Assembly (NCBI GenBank): GCA_018398805.1
Contig: JAGFBZ010002028.1
Location: 1,364,501 to 1,428,500, forward strand
Length of the DNA stretch: 64,000 nt
Source: Hirundichthys speculiger
Taxonomy: Eukaryota; Chordata; Actinopteri; Beloniformes; Exocoetidae
Direction: 5' to 3'
Part shown: piece after piece, positions 42,644 through 64,000 of the stretch
How the letters are laid out: each line of letters starts with the position of its first letter
How positions within the stretch are numbered: the stretch's first letter is position 1
Made by a program: the position numbers and the translations under genes
Notes under the pieces: model-generated
Databases searched by the model: none
What the model saw: the letters and a program-made list of their open reading frames with translations, nothing else
Told to the model about the DNA's origin: nothing

Positions 42644-45600
42644 TCAAGTGAGGGTGGCTTTTTTTTTTTTTTTTTTGGTAGATTCCTGCAATATTAGCAG
42701 TTCTCTCCTCCGCCTCTACACCAAGCTGACAGAACATTATGTTCCCACTACTGCAAACCCACTTGTTCTCAACAAAATCATTGCTTCAGTTTGTAAAATG
42801 TGCTTCTCTATTTGCAGAAGTCTGGTAGAAACCGACTGAAAACACAGAACAAAACCGTTATCATGACTGTCTGGCCAATCCCCTCCACAAACTTCATCCT
42901 GCCTACAAATCTAATATCAGTGTGCTTATACTCAAGACAACACAATGGCACAGATTCCTATGAAAACAGTTTCCCTTAGGAGCTGTATTTTTTTTTCTTT
43001 TTTTTGTTCTCTCATCATTACATTCTGGATATTAATAAATCACATTTACTATCATTACATCTGAAAGAGTCATCTATGCAAACCCATGGAACAATGTCAA
43101 CCACGAGTAATAAAAGCTACTTTTACACATCAAATTTTGCTAGAACTACCCCTCCCCACCTTTTTTTTTTTCTTCCCCCAAGCTAAAGAACACAGTATAA
43201 AAAGCATGACTTCGACAAAATAAAAGCTCATGGTATATCTTATAATACATCCAAGTTAAGGTTGAGTTTGACCCTGCCCTGTGCTTGTAGCATCCAAACC
43301 TGAGTCAAAACCCCTGAAATGCTTTCCGGTCACCGTCTATGATTGAATCTGAGTGTGAGTTCCAGATGGAACGGATTTCAGTTGTTGTTGGACTCAGGTC
43401 TGGTAGAAACTGGTCTGAGATCAGAAACAGCTCAGCGTCCACAAAATTGCAATAGGTACTGACACTTTCACAGCTCTGGACCAAGAAAGTAAAACTTTGT
43501 CTTCAAAATAAATAAATAAATAAATAAAAGAAAGGATATGGAGCATCAATTACACAATAGCCTGCACTCACACAAACATACACATAAACCCACACACACA
43601 TCCATACCACAGGCCTCATATACGCTGCAGACCCTGATAGTGAAACATTTTTGTGTTTGTCCAAAAGAAAAAAAAAAAACCACCATACAATAAAATACAC
43701 ATTCTTCAGTCAGGAGACGGCTTTCACCTCCTCCAAGGTAAAAGTTACATTACAGTTTCCCTCCTCCTGACCAATCAGCCTTAAAATTATAAGCAGATCA
43801 GTGAATTATCACTAACAAATGCAAAATGCTTAAAAACTGTAAACAAATTTTTTCACATCTTGTTTACTTTTCGGAAAGTAATTAACACTTAAAGGTTTTT
43901 TCTTCCCACATCTCTTTGAAAACCAACCAAAAAAAGGAAAAAAAAAAAGAGGAAACAATAACACAGAAGAAACAGTGATGTGGTATTTTTGTAAAGGTTA
44001 TAAGCCCAGAGCCCCCCTGCCTTTTGTAACTTTGCATAGCTGTGGATGTGTAGCCATACAATAGTGACGGAGCACTGATTTAGGTTTTAATTTCCTATAG
44101 AGTGAGTCAGACTAAGGCTCTGGTTGTCTGGATAGAGGAGAAAACTTTCCATCTGTAGCGTTCTGACTCGACTGTAGACCCAGTTTGGATGAACTTTTTC
44201 CTGCTGTGTGATGCAAGAGATTGAAGTATGATACCTGCACTTTGATCGTGGTTCCAGAGTCGAGATGCAAAGCCACATATGAATGCTTCCATATAAAAAA
44301 ATAAACTGTACTATTTGGTTGTGCCCAACCTGATTTGAGCGTGTTTAACCTGATCTCTGATTGGCTGGAGCTCTGGGTGCAAAGGGGGGGGGGGGGGGGG
44401 GGACATGGTTTGGGGGCAAAAGATGGGATGTCAGCGCTGGAATTAAAAGCTAAACGTTAACCTCCCCTTAACAACCCAGAGCCACCCTCGAAGTTGCGAC
44501 TCTTCAAACCTCGAAGCCTCCGCGGTAACTGTTTATTTACGCTGTCGTACCCTCAAAAGTTTCAACATTCATGCAAGAAATTCACGAGTGCAATCTGTGA
44601 AATGAACAGGAAATAGAAGACTGTGTTCTCTAAGTGGCACATGTTCATTTTCTTCTTTTTTTTTTTTTCTTCGTAAGTGTGAACACAGTGTGCCGTTTTC
44701 TTTTGATCTCCGTGTGCTGTCACACTTACCCATGATTAGTGTACAGTGCATGTCCAGATCAGAGTGTACCAAAGAGTAACAGCACCTTCCTCTGACTCAG
44801 ATATTATCAGTCCGGCAGGTAAGGCATTGTAGCTATTTCACGTCACTCAGTCTTAGACAGAAGATGTTCATGTTTTTGTGTACACTAGTTCAGATGAGGA
44901 AACCCCACAACTGTTCAGTTCATGTGAATGGGTTTTCTAAACACATTTGTAACCACGACTAGGTTCATTCTATAGCACCATATGAATATTGTTCCCAAAT
45001 CATAAAAGGGTAAGGGATTATTGGAGATTAGATGTGTGTGAGAGAAAGTGTGTGTGTGTCTTTTTGAGCAGAGAGGTAGGGATACATCCCACATTGTTGC
45101 ACTACTTTTCATTGTGTGTCAGTCTTGGTGTGTGTGTGTGAATGCTAAGCTTCATCTCCCTGCTGCAGAGGAAAACCCTGTGTGTAGTTGTGGGTATGCA
45201 TGTGTGTGTTTGTGTGTACACTAAGCACATCTCCCTTCATCGGAGACTTGCATAGCTTCTGCAGGACAGGAAGAGCAGTTGTCCGTTTGGACGGAGCCTT
45301 TGGCACAGCCTCGGTCGATAACTGAAGGCAGTACGCAAGTTGCACCATAGAATTCAAAGAGACAATCTGCCCTTATTGCACCATTAATCCACGTGTGTCT
45401 CATATCTGCACCATATGAAGTGGGATTAGCAGCCAATTGACTCCGTAGCTTGAGAGCGTTGCACCATATGAACAGCGACGCAGCTGCTTCTGTTGCACAT
45501 TTGCACCAAACGAATCTGTTTGCCAGGTTGCGGCAAATTAACGGATTTGTTGGTTCTGTGTTTTTTGGCTAGCACCACAAAAAACAAAAAAACAAAACAA

Positions 45601-47750
45601 AACCATGCAAGCTCACTCCTCACTGGAATTGTTCAAGGTTAAAGGGATACATTAGCAATTCTGGTATTTTGTTCTCTTTTGTTTGACTTCTCATACTTAT
45701 TATATGATACTTTCTTTTTTGATTACTTGAAAAAAAGTTTATGCTAATGAGCCACAAAGGACTATTAAATATAGCAACATGGTGTGAGATTATGGATAGA
45801 ATATAGATAAAATATGCCAGACTTTACTCAATGTGAAATTTTTGCTTTTGGTCAGCTAATCTAGCTGTCACTCAATTTTTCTAAAAATATATATATTTTT
45901 AATTAAATGAATAAAGTGATAAAGTATATAAGTGAGCTGGTATTGCAGGCCAGAATTGGCCTTTCTCAGATACACTGACATCAGCTCCCCTTTTTCTTCT
46001 ACCTGGCAGCTCCATCTCCAGCATTCTTCTACCAAACTTCTCGCTATTGCCCAAACCATCTCAACCCAGCCTCCCTTACTTCTTCTCCGTCACGTCACGT
46101 CTTAATCCTATCCATCCTTGTCACTCCCGAAGAAAATCGTAACTTCTTAAACTCTGGGCCTGCAGCTCTGTCTCGTGGTCAGTGCTGCTGTGTTTGCTAA
46201 ATGCATGCTGGGAAGGTGATAGGATAAGCTCTAAAATCCAGCATTGGTTGGTCTTCTGTTAAAGTAGCCATCGCTTTTTTTCTCTCGACAGTTCGACACG
46301 CCTGAGCAAGAACAAAACATAAGAGACCAAAAACTCCAAAATGTGTCAAAGTATCCCCCTTGGAGTTGTCAAAGCACTCCTCAGCTGTTTCACAAGGACA
46401 GCAGCAATAAGAGTAAGCATGCATGTCTAGTTTTCCAACTGCACCATGTGTTACGGATCACGGCTGGGCTCATGGTTGTAAAAAGCAGGACAGCAAGAAC
46501 ACTTTCACCTACTACCTTACTTTTTTTTTTTCTTAATCACTCAAAAACCCCACTGTGCGAGAGTAAACCCCTGATGGCGCGTCATTTCAAGAGTTGCAAA
46601 GTACCCCTCGACGGGCCGATGACTGATGTGACGGCTCATTTGTTGTTGCCTGCCAATGTAACAGCTTGGATTGAAGGGATAAACAAACTGAAAAAAAAGA
46701 TAAATAATGAGCCACACATCACAGCTTCAAGCGTGGGCGGCTTTGGAGGAGTTGGTGGTGGACGTGATACAGGATGAGACAAGTCATCGGGAGGGTTGTA
46801 ACGATTAAAGCCCACAACTGTTAAATATCAGCTTCTGTGGCAGAACCCTGTTGGTGTGGGACCAACATGACTAAGACATCAGGCTCTGAAAAAATGTTTG
46901 AGCCATGAATTAAAAATAATTTGCATTTGTTCTCCGATGAAAATGTGAGGATGTGTCATTTTTATCATTGCCTAGCACTGACATTGGCTAATTTAGTGAG
47001 AATTAGCAGCCACTGTTAAAATCTAAAATTAAACCTCCCACAACATCTGTGAGCCTAAAACAAAACAGAGTGATGAGCATGTGGCGCTTGATGTCCCTCT
47101 CTGTGTTTTAAAAGCACGGTAACATTTATGACATACAGTATAACTAAAAACATGACGATAGCAGTTGAGGTTTCTGTTGTTTTGGATTCCTTTGATCTTT
47201 CAGAAAGGATGTAGCTTGACACCAGATAAAACTATCAACCTGTCTGAACTCCATTTTGAGCTTCATGAGTCCACTCAGACTGAAACGAAGGCCTGAAATG
47301 AGGAAAGAGTAGTTGTCATGTTTAATGGTTTCTTTTCCAAAACACATGCTTTTATCTATTCTTCTCTGGGAAGCTGTTGTGTATAAGAAAAACACAGTTT
47401 TGGAGATGTTACACAAGTGCCATTCCTCAGTGTGGCCCAATGCTAACACCCTCACATACACTGTTAGCGGTGACAGAAGGTGGCCTCAGCTAAGGTGGAG
47501 ACTTTTTTTGCATTAAAATGGATTCTTTTTACATATGAAAACATGATTGAAAATAAAAACAGAAGGACAACTAATATGCAAACTAAAAGATGGTTTACTA
47601 ATACTTTACTTGGAAAATCCAGCTAGCTTCTCTCGTGGTTTGGGGTTTAAATTTAAATCTCTTGAAAACATTACCTTTTTTTTTAACTGCATGCTGTTGG
47701 TTTTAATATATATATATATATATCCATTTTCTATATATATATCAGCCTAC

Positions 47751-47792
<42 letters not shown>

Positions 47793-49904
47793 TTTTTTTT
47801 TACACTGTTAGCTTTTTAGCAGCATGAAAACACAGCTTTAGAGTTTACTTGTATGTTAAAGAAGTATTCCTTACTTTGTCACTTACTTCACTAACTCTTA
47901 AAAACTGAAAGTTTAACACTCTTAAAAACATTGTTTTCTTTTCAGTAAACATGAGTTGACCTAAATTTGTTTATTCTTTTTTTTTTTTTTTTGGTGCAGA
48001 TTAATCCCAGTTTTTTGGGTGAGGTGATGCTAATTTGCTAGCCCAAAACACAACACTTTGACTTTTTTTTTTCCCCCTTTGGTTCAGTTCGTCCGGCGGT
48101 AGCAATAGCAAGAAACTGCTGCTCATTTTTCTCTAAAATGTATGCTTTAAACACATTATTTTATGAGTTTTATTGACATTGGTTGGGCAGATTTGTTTTT
48201 TATATTTTCAGGCTAACCAGGCTGTTTTCAAGTGCTTTTAGTTTTATGCAATGCTAAGCTAAGATAAATGACGTTTGGTTTGATCGTGTGTTTGTATGTT
48301 CCAATATGAGAGAAGTAGAGATCCTCTACCTTAGTAGGAAAGAAAAAAAGAAATAACCTTTTCTGAAGCTGTCACACTATTTAGCTCTGCTTATCCTCAA
48401 CCTGCAGACTGGCCAGGTGGCTACTGGATTAAATTGGATTTAAGTGAAGAATACTTTATCAATCCCCAAAGGCGATTTATGTTATTGCATCATAAATTGT
48501 TAGTCAAAATGTATTTTTGAGATTATTCAAAATAAAATTAAAATGAACAAATAAATAATACAAGGAGGTCATGTTAGGTTATTGCTGGGGGGGTAAGAAT
48601 TGCCTCCTGTACCTGTGCCTACTGAAATAAGATGAAGAAGCCTCTGACTGAACACAGTTAATTGTTTAATTGCTATGCTGTGTTGAGAGTATGAGGTATT
48701 GCCCATTATGTTTAGCTCAATAAAATATTCTTCTTTGCACAATCAGCTCGAGCGGCACCAGAGCAGCCCCCACCACAGACGCCAGTCTTCTTTATCATTT
48801 TGTTTAGTCTCTCTGAGTGACTGCTTCTGATGGTGCTGCCTCAGTAGTAGCATCAGACCTGTTGCTGTGGTCCTCGGTTTAAATGGTTAACTGAAGGGCC
48901 ACTCCAAGAGCCAGTGGGAAACTAGATTCATGTGTCACTATATCAAGCTGATGGAGGCTGCAGAGGAGAACAGAAATTCAAGAGAAGCTGCTGAATGGCA
49001 TCATGGACGACCACAACAGCGACCTGACCAGCCTGCATGTAGAGAAACCGGACATGAGATAGGTGGAGCTGACTGATTATCAGTGGCTGTATTTATGAAA
49101 TGAAATACTTATACTGCAGCATGTTTAGCTAAAACGTTCAATGGCATGTTTAATTGGTTTGAATGTGCATCAGATTAATGCCACCTCTGCCTGTCCTGTC
49201 GTGCTCAGCCAAACTTCCTGCTATCCTTTCTGAACCAGCGCCAAAAAATGGTGCACCGACGTGCTTCGTCTAACCCCAATGTAACACTAAATTAAACATT
49301 CTTTCTTTACATAGAAAATATATACACTACCTTTTAGACTAGACTAACAGCAACATGTTCACAATTCCTTTTATTAAAAGTGACATTTTTTTTCTTTCAT
49401 TCATTTTATCCTGCGGGTTTTATCCGACTGAATCCTGTGAATGCATGCTGACCGCAACGTAAAAGACGTGCTCACTGTGAAACTGTGCTCATATCTTCCT
49501 TTTTTTTTTTTTTTTTAAGTTTTCCTGCATGGTAGAGTGCAGACATGTGAAATTCAGATAGATGGAGCCAAGTGATTCAAGGTGGTGAAAAGAAAACGGA
49601 AGAATTGAGTGAGACGGAGGGAGATGCTCTTGTGCTGAAGCAGCCTACTGAGTCATGGCCGTGGGTCTCGCAGGTTGTAAGTACCCGCAAGGAATGTGTG
49701 TGCGTGTGAGCTTGTGTATCCAGGTATATTAAAATGTGACAGATTGCTTGAGTGTGTGCTTATATCAAGTGTGAATTTGTCAGTGAATATCTTTCTAAAT
49801 CTTCTCTAACTCTCAACAGTGACATATACACACGTTTTTTTTTTGTTTTTTTTTAAATGGTGCTTTATGTGTCCATTTTGTGTGTAGATGTGTTTGTGTG
49901 TGTG
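42644..49904. other. Intergenic or xkr6 3' region, no coding exon seen
   Basis: Contains a (G)20 run near 44383-44402, T runs, (TA) tracts (47706-47790) and a cluster of TGCACCATATGAA-like words (44.97-45.52 kb). A LINE-3'-end-like segment (ctttatcaatccccaaaggc, about 48453-48472) also occurs. The part nearest 49905 is presumably xkr6 3' UTR; no poly(A) signal could be chosen confidently. Confidence 0.4.
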
Positions 49905-57710
<7,806 letters not shown>

Positions 57711-58583
57711 TCTTAAAACGTGAGTGAGTGAAAGTCTGTTCCTTCAAACGTCGACCCTCACTATGAACTCAGCGGACCCGCGACTCCCTCATCCCGAACC
57801 CCCTGGAGGCAGGCCGTCGGTACCCGTCATCCGCTGTCACCCCCCCCCCCTCTCCGCTCCTCTCCTTTCCTCAGCTTCAGCTCTCTGCAGCTCTGCTTCC
57901 TTCCCGACTCTTCACTTCCCTTCACGCTCCCTCACTCCGCCCTCTCCTGGACTTCACCCCCAAATGCACATCTGCACGCTCCCCTGTCCAAGTATGGGGG
58001 GTCCAGGAATGCTGCCTTGTGATTGGTCAGCTTGTTCAGTCATTCTGCGGTGCAAAAGAAAAAGCCCTTATAAAAAGACATGTAATGCTCCGTCAATCAT
58101 CATTTCATCTTCAAATGTCTCCCTGCATCCCTCCATCCTCACCTCCACTGGGCTGACTGCCCCGTGGCTGTGCCAGACTAATCGGCCATGACATACTGTA
58201 TGTGTGATTCCTGCTGGGCAAGCAGAGAAAAAAAGAGGTCTGGGATTTAGGAACATGAAAAACTGGAATGGACACTTGTGTGTGTGAGAGAGAGAGAGCG
58301 ATTGAGAGGAAGGGGCACGTGGACTAAGAGTAGAGATATGGTGAGTTCAGGGATGGAGAGAGGAAGAGGGACAGGATCTGTGGGAGTAGATGGAGATTCA
58401 GCTGAAGCAGCTGGATGAAAAGATAGGAGATGTCTGGAAAATGAAGGTGTTGTTATAGGCACGTTCTTCAATGATTGACTCAGAAAAAAAGGGCAAAACA
58501 CGTGACTTGCTGTAAGAGTTAAAAAAAAAAACTGGTAGGCTAAATGACATGGGCAAATACAGAGGAGGTATGGGTACATTTAA
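57711..58583. other. Region upstream of xkr6, no gene seen
   Basis: C-rich then AG-rich (58284-58380) low-complexity DNA. No exon with splice support was recognised. Confidence 0.4.
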
Positions 58584-58585
58584 TA

Positions 58586-59644
58586 CACTGTAAAAAAATG
58601 TAATATAACAGAAATTTACTGTCTATTTTACAGATTTTTTCTATATTTTTAAAATATCATTTAATTTACAAAAATAGACTGTGAATTTTACATGTAACAT
58701 GTAAATGTAAAATAACATTAAATCACTGTAAAAAAAATCCCCATTAAAAATACATATTTTATTATTAAAAACGTTCACAAATATATCGTAATTTCACAAA
58801 TATTTGTCTGTTATTTAAGGGAATAAACTGTAAAACTGCTAGTGATCTGGCAGGTCCTTTTGGGTCGTTTCCCAGCATCCTTTGCAGCCCTGGTTGTTTA
58901 GGTGCTTATCTGTGTTTATTTGTTAGCTATTTGATTTAATGCTGCCATGTAAAGTCTGTTGCTGGTTTGACCCCCTGTTGATTCATACCCCTTTTTATTT
59001 AACATGTTAATTTGTGTCACCCTGAGTTAAGTCTGTCTGTGTTCGAATGAGTACCTGTGAGTTTGTTTAATAAAGTGTGTAAAAAACACTTGTACTGTGC
59101 AAAAACAGGAAGTTGACAATACATTCCTTTTGCTAGTGCCATGTCTCTGTCAGGTGTTGCAGACCAGGCTCCACTACAATGCAAAGGCTACAGTCCTTAA
59201 AATTGTAGCAATTTTAAACCCTATATCTAGTTTTCAACAGTTTTTTTGACATGTTTTTAAAGATGAATTACATTATTTTTTGTGTCATATACTGTTATAT
59301 TACATCAAACACAAATTATTATACAACTTCTTTATGTAAAATGATGTTATTGAAACTAATTAATAACAGCACATTTCTGTAAATTTAAGCATTATTATTA
59401 CCATATTTCTGGGTAATTTAATTGTTTTAAAATGTGAAAATCTTTCTAATTAAATTTTAAAAACAACCTAAAAATAAGGCAAAATCGTGTTAAAATTACA
59501 ACTGCAAACTGTATTTTAATTATGGAAAAAAACTGTATTTTTATGAGAAAGTAATTTTCTGTTATTTCACAGTATTTTTCTGGTGCCCCAGCTGCAAGAA
59601 GATTACCTTTTTTTTTTTTTTTTACAATTTTTTTTTTTACAGTG
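58586..59644. mobile_element. TA-flanked MITE, about 1.06 kb
   Basis: Ends CACTGTAAAAAAATG and (inverted) ttttttttttacagtg, flanked by TA on both sides (58584-58585 and 59645-59646). The interior is very AT-rich with many short ACTGTAAAA / TTTTACAG words, a common fish MITE type. No coding capacity. Confidence 0.7.
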
Positions 59645-59887
59645 TAGACTGAGGATAGAATGGGAGAATGAATTACAAAGAGATGTTAAAAGTAAAGAAA
59701 ATAGGGGTAAGTGTTGATTTAGGGAGCAAGAAGTAAAGAGCAGTAGGTTACAGAGAGGAATCTTGGACTTATGAAAAGGAAACTCAAAATGATTTATATG
59801 TTGGTCCTGAAATGGGAATTTAGTGTTCAGCTGGACTAATGGGAGCTGAGCTGTGTATGATGCAAGCTCACAGACTCTCAGAAGTAC

Positions 59888-59928
59888 ACCCCCCCCCCCC
59901 CCCACACACACACACACACACACACACA
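59888..59928. repeat. Poly-C run joined to (CA)n
   Basis: A C run of about 15 followed directly by about 13 CA units. A simple repeat with no coding meaning. Confidence 0.9.
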
Positions 59929-60359
59929 TCTACAATCCCAGTAACTTCACACCGCATCTGCATCTCTCACACGCACACTTTCTTCTCATCTTCTTCGGCA
60001 CGTTTCTGTGCAAGCTCTTGCACTTTTCTCTCTCTCTCACTCTCTCTTTCTGTCCAATGGCAATTATCCTGCGTTGTCATGACAACCGAGGCTGCGCTGC
60101 TAAAGGACGTGGAAGATGTAGTGAATGGTGGTAGACTGGTGTGCGTGAGAGCGAGAGACGGGTAGACTTATATGTATCCAGCCACAGCTCGTAGCGTGGA
60201 GTAGCTCCACGACGCCAGGACCGAAGGACAATTACACCGAATCTTTCAGAGAAATATGACCCGCAGACAATCATGTCTGCTGAGACTACAATAAATCCTT
60301 AAACCTTTGCCCCGTTTTCTTGACATTTTTGGACTCAACCTTCTTTTTTCTAAAGCAAC

Positions 60360-60612
60360 ACTGCTTAACTATTTTCAACTTAACGTTCCAGTTGCCAATT
60401 TGCGGTTTAAGTTCCGCGGTTTTAGTTATTTGTGGATTTTTCAGAAATATATAATATAAAAAAAAAAAATTTTAAAAATCGCAGAAACATCACAGGATGT
60501 TGTGCGCGTTCTCTCACAGTGAAGAAATGTAGTGAGCCAGCCTGGCCCCTTTAAGAAGGTAGCCTTATTGGGGGCGGTCCCCATTAACCGCGAAAAATAA
60601 GGGATCACTGTA
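60360..60612. mobile_element. Pogo/Tigger-like DNA element fragment
   Basis: The stretch ggcggtccccattaaccgcg (60570-60589), followed by aataagggatcactgta, resembles pogo-type ends (CAGTGATCCCTTAT...CGCGG when inverted). The left side (gcggtttaagttccgcggtt) may be the other end. Assignment is from memory of end motifs only. Confidence 0.4.
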
Positions 60613-63600
60613 AAGCAAAAGGGCCAGAAAAGGGTAAATCTTGGACTGTCTTTACATGATTCTACAGTCGTGTCAGCTCAATATATTTCACACTATATGA
60701 CCTGTTTCTGCATAATCTTGGGGATGATGTTGAGAATGTGTAGATTACGATGAGGTGAATGTGGTCTCAGTCATGGTTAGGCAGAAGAGGATAAGTTGCG
60801 TGAATTAAAGGAATATTCCACAGTGAAACTCTCAGTATATTAGGTGGAAGCATTTAGTGTTAACTTTTGTTAGAAAGCAAAATTATATGAATCACATCAG
60901 TTTTGATTTCAAAAGGAAAATGCATTTGCAGCAAGTAACGACATCAGAACAAACTGCTATTTTAAGCTTCTGACAAGACTTGAACTGTTATTCCACTTAA
61001 ATGGTGATGTAGTGTGACTATCAAGACCCAAATAGTCACCAAGGAAGGATTGCAGGGATCTGTCCGACGCGCTTGTCCAAATTAGGAACAATATAAAACC
61101 GTATGCAATTTGTTAGTGTTTATTGTGAGGCATTTACAGCCGTGCTTTCAAACTGGACTTGATGGTTTACAATTAAAATGGCGGTCAACAGAAAATATCA
61201 GCACCCTGCCTTCTCTCCTCTTCCTAGTTCAAACAAAGTGTCACATGTGATATTCATGAGACAACCATTCAGCTCCACCCACACACACACAGTGACAAAT
61301 GGGAAGCACTTTCCTGCCTCTACAGGTGACATGGGGTCCCTACAGCTCAATCAAGGACATTTTTAATTTTGTATGTCTATAAAATAAGACCTTCTGTTTG
61401 TTTTAATGCTCTTTACTCTCTTAACTCCGAACCAGCTGTTCCTTTTCTAGCCAAAGAACAGTTAGTCCATGTACTTATACTTTGTTAGCCAGGTGTTTGC
61501 TTGTTTTCTGTTCAATTTTCATGATTTTAGGACGCCATTGTGAGTTTTGTGCTGTGCTTTGAACACACTGTGATTGAACATTTTAGGATGTGTGCATGTT
61601 TGTTTGTAGAGATTCAGCATTTAGTCTGTGTTACAATTAACTGTGTTGCATTAAAATCTGAGATTTCACCACCCGTTGGTGCAGTAAACCGAAATGCTTC
61701 CTCCATGGCTGTCTCTGTCGGCTCTGTAGGCTGGGCATCAACCTGTAAACAAATCCGCAGAGTTTTACTCTCGACTGGCATTGACGACAGTTGCTGGATC
61801 CCACCAGGGCTGGTGGGTCTCCCTCGAGAGCAAGAAAACGCAGTTCCTCCTCAGTGCTGTTTTAATAATCGGGTTTCAGCAGAGGAGGGAAGTGTAAAGT
61901 CCATACAAACATTTCAATGACACATTGTTTGTCCTAACAAGGTTGCTGCTTCATTCTCACTTTCCACTGCACAATATTTATCAGAAGAAATTAGTCAAAT
62001 TCCTGAGGGCTTGAGATCTGGTTTTCTGATTACTTGTTTCTGCTATTCAGGAGGCAGCAGCCAAAACCACGGCTTTGTACCGAGCTGATGAGAATCAGAC
62101 AAAAAGGGAGTTGGCTGTGATAAGGACAGAGCTTGCTGAGGTGTAGATGTAATTAGAAAAGATAAGTGTCACAATTAAAATATTATTATTGGACTTCTCA
62201 GCTAAGCAGAACAGCCTACATCTGTTCAGTATCTGAGTTCAGAGAATTAAAAAAACTGTGAAGGTCTGCTGGTAAATTCAAATCTTAGAGTCATACATTT
62301 GACAGAAGAGGAGTTTCAGATGCGCTAACAATGCAGTTCTTGCTGGGATAACACGGTAGAAGACAAGATTCTTACATCTACTTTAACCTTTATTTCTTTG
62401 CAGATGACATGAACATTAGGTATTTTATTAAACCGTTCTTTCATTTGTTGGTGCACATTCGTTTTTACTTTTCCAGCCTGCAACTATTCCAAAAAAAAAA
62501 AATTGGGACAGGACATCTTTTACCAGTTTACAATCTTGTCTTTCCTTTCACAACACTGTCCTTTGGGGACAGGTCAGGATTGCAGGTAAACCCCCTTCAA
62601 CAGGAAGTTCTCTAGAAAAGTCGAGACTAAACCTAGAAAAATGAATTTAAATAAAACATAACCCCTGAAGCAATAGCAGAACAATAACAAAAACACAGAA
62701 ATAGGTCATTAAAAAAAATGAACATAGGAAAACCAAAACCAGCAAGCCTCAAGGTCAAGCTCAGCATGTTTTAGACTTTTCTCTGCAACAACATTTGTGA
62801 TTTAAATGTATGTATCACAATCAGCTCATCTTCAAGGTCCCCAGAAGTCTGTTAAAACCCATTTATTGTATTCTGGTGTGTTGGAGCAGGGAAACACCTA
62901 AACCATGCAGAACAGTGGCCTTTAAGGACCTGGGTCTGGGAACACTATGATGGTTCTGCATTGAGCACAAGTGTAAATGACCTCTACTAACTCCATACCA
63001 TCACAGAGCCAAAGTTACCAAAGAAAGAGAGCTACTGTCACTGCTGTGGTTAATCTTAGACTGTTTCTCTTTTCTGGGAAAACCTCAAACATGAACATGA
63101 CTTTTAATTCCCCGCTGGCTTTGTCCCATCTGCTGAGAGGAAACCACAATCATTCGGTGTCGTTACATGACTCCCTTATCACCGCCCCGACCACATTCAG
63201 CCTGAGCAGAGGTCTAATCAGCCAGAATAACTGGTGTCAGTGCTATACACTTCACTATGAATAATATAATCATTGCAGCCATTGTGTTAATTAGTAATGT
63301 GCATTTTAATATCACTGCAGATTAAAGCGGAGCAAATTACAAGCACTTTAAAGACAATTTGTTAACAAAATGTCCCTTTCACATGTGGACTGAATAATTT
63401 AAAGACTTCACCCACTCTGGATAAGCGTATGGGGCAGTCAGTATTGTAAAAAGCACATTTCCCTCTGAAAAGTGATAAAGCACAAGAAAAGATAAAACAG
63501 CAACTTTTTTCTTTTTTCATAGAAGCAATTAAAATGGTACCAAAGCACAGTTCTTTGGTATTTTTTTTTCCTCTTTTCCACTACTGGTTCTTGATGGTTC

Positions 63601-64000
63601 CTAAATGCCAACCTGACTGCCACAGGATGATAAAGACCTTTGAAAAATAAAATTAACATTTTTGTGTTTCGGGGGGAAATGAAAAGACTATAGGCTATAA
63701 AAAGAAGCACTTATAAAGCCAGAGCATATCATTCTGCGCGTGTTTCGTTCAGAGGTGGTGTGGCGCTACTGTAACGCGGAAGTCTAACCTTCACGCTGTT
63801 GGAGCAACAGCAAAGAAAAGAAACTCATTTCTGTGGAGTATAACAATGAGTTTGATTTATCGTGTCATGTCTTTTTCTATTCCAAAAGAGCTCCAGCCTT
63901 GAAAAAAAAAAAATTCAACCTTCTAGATCATGTTACAACACTGAGTTCGCACTGCCAAGGGTCAACAGTGATACTCCCTTATCTGAAGATGCCTGCTGTG
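60613..64000. other. Intergenic sequence, no gene seen
   Basis: Short frames only, none with a recognisable domain or consistent splice sites. The last 300 bases (63730-63800) are slightly richer in CpG, but not enough to call a promoter. Confidence 0.4.

Overview
The window looks like teleost fish nuclear DNA. It is AT-rich and intron-rich, and it is crowded with decayed Tc1-like elements, hAT-type MITEs, SINE-like and LINE fragments and simple repeats. Its three multi-exon genes match vertebrate CLIC5, ENPP4 and XKR6. CLIC5 and ENPP4 are also neighbours in human (6p21-p12, recalled), which supports the assignments. XKR6 beside them is a different arrangement from mammals.

Layout. 1-11.7 kb: no confident gene. 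It holds a hAT-type MITE (833-1939), an older MITE-like element invaded by a second hAT MITE (3621-4249), a CpG-rich promoter-like block with a possible minus-strand first exon (about 5.13-5.79 kb), a SINE-like repeat, and a graveyard of Tc1-like elements. 11.7-22.9 kb, minus strand: clic5, five shared coding exons plus two alternative first exons (short form near 17.9 kb, long form at 22.3-22.8 kb). 25.6-38.0 kb, plus strand: enpp4, seven coding exons. Its 8.8-kb intron 3 holds an intronless coiled-coil ORF on the opposite strand (31.74-33.66 kb), LINE reverse-transcriptase fragments, a piggyBac transposase C-terminal remnant, a SINE with a perfect 13-bp target duplication, and a tandem repeat carrying CRE-like and octamer motifs just before exon 4. 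38-49.9 kb: intergenic DNA or untranslated regions with an AT-rich hAT-like MITE, a TTAA-flanked MITE and simple repeats. 49.9-57.3 kb, minus strand: xkr6, four coding exons starting in a CpG island. 57.7-64 kb: no gene seen; one 1-kb TA-flanked MITE.

The most interesting object is the nested coiled-coil ORF. Its C-terminal two thirds are exact 49-residue units (seven heptads), grouped into a 147-residue higher-order repeat. Its last residues fall out of register at a six-base homopolymer. Single-base frame breaks also appear in enpp4 exon 6 and the long clic5 first exon, so either the assembly carries small indels or several reading frames here are damaged. The three conserved genes work in unrelated processes (CLIC/ezrin cortical membrane biology, extracellular nucleotide hydrolysis, XK-family membrane protein). 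I see no sign that they form one pathway.
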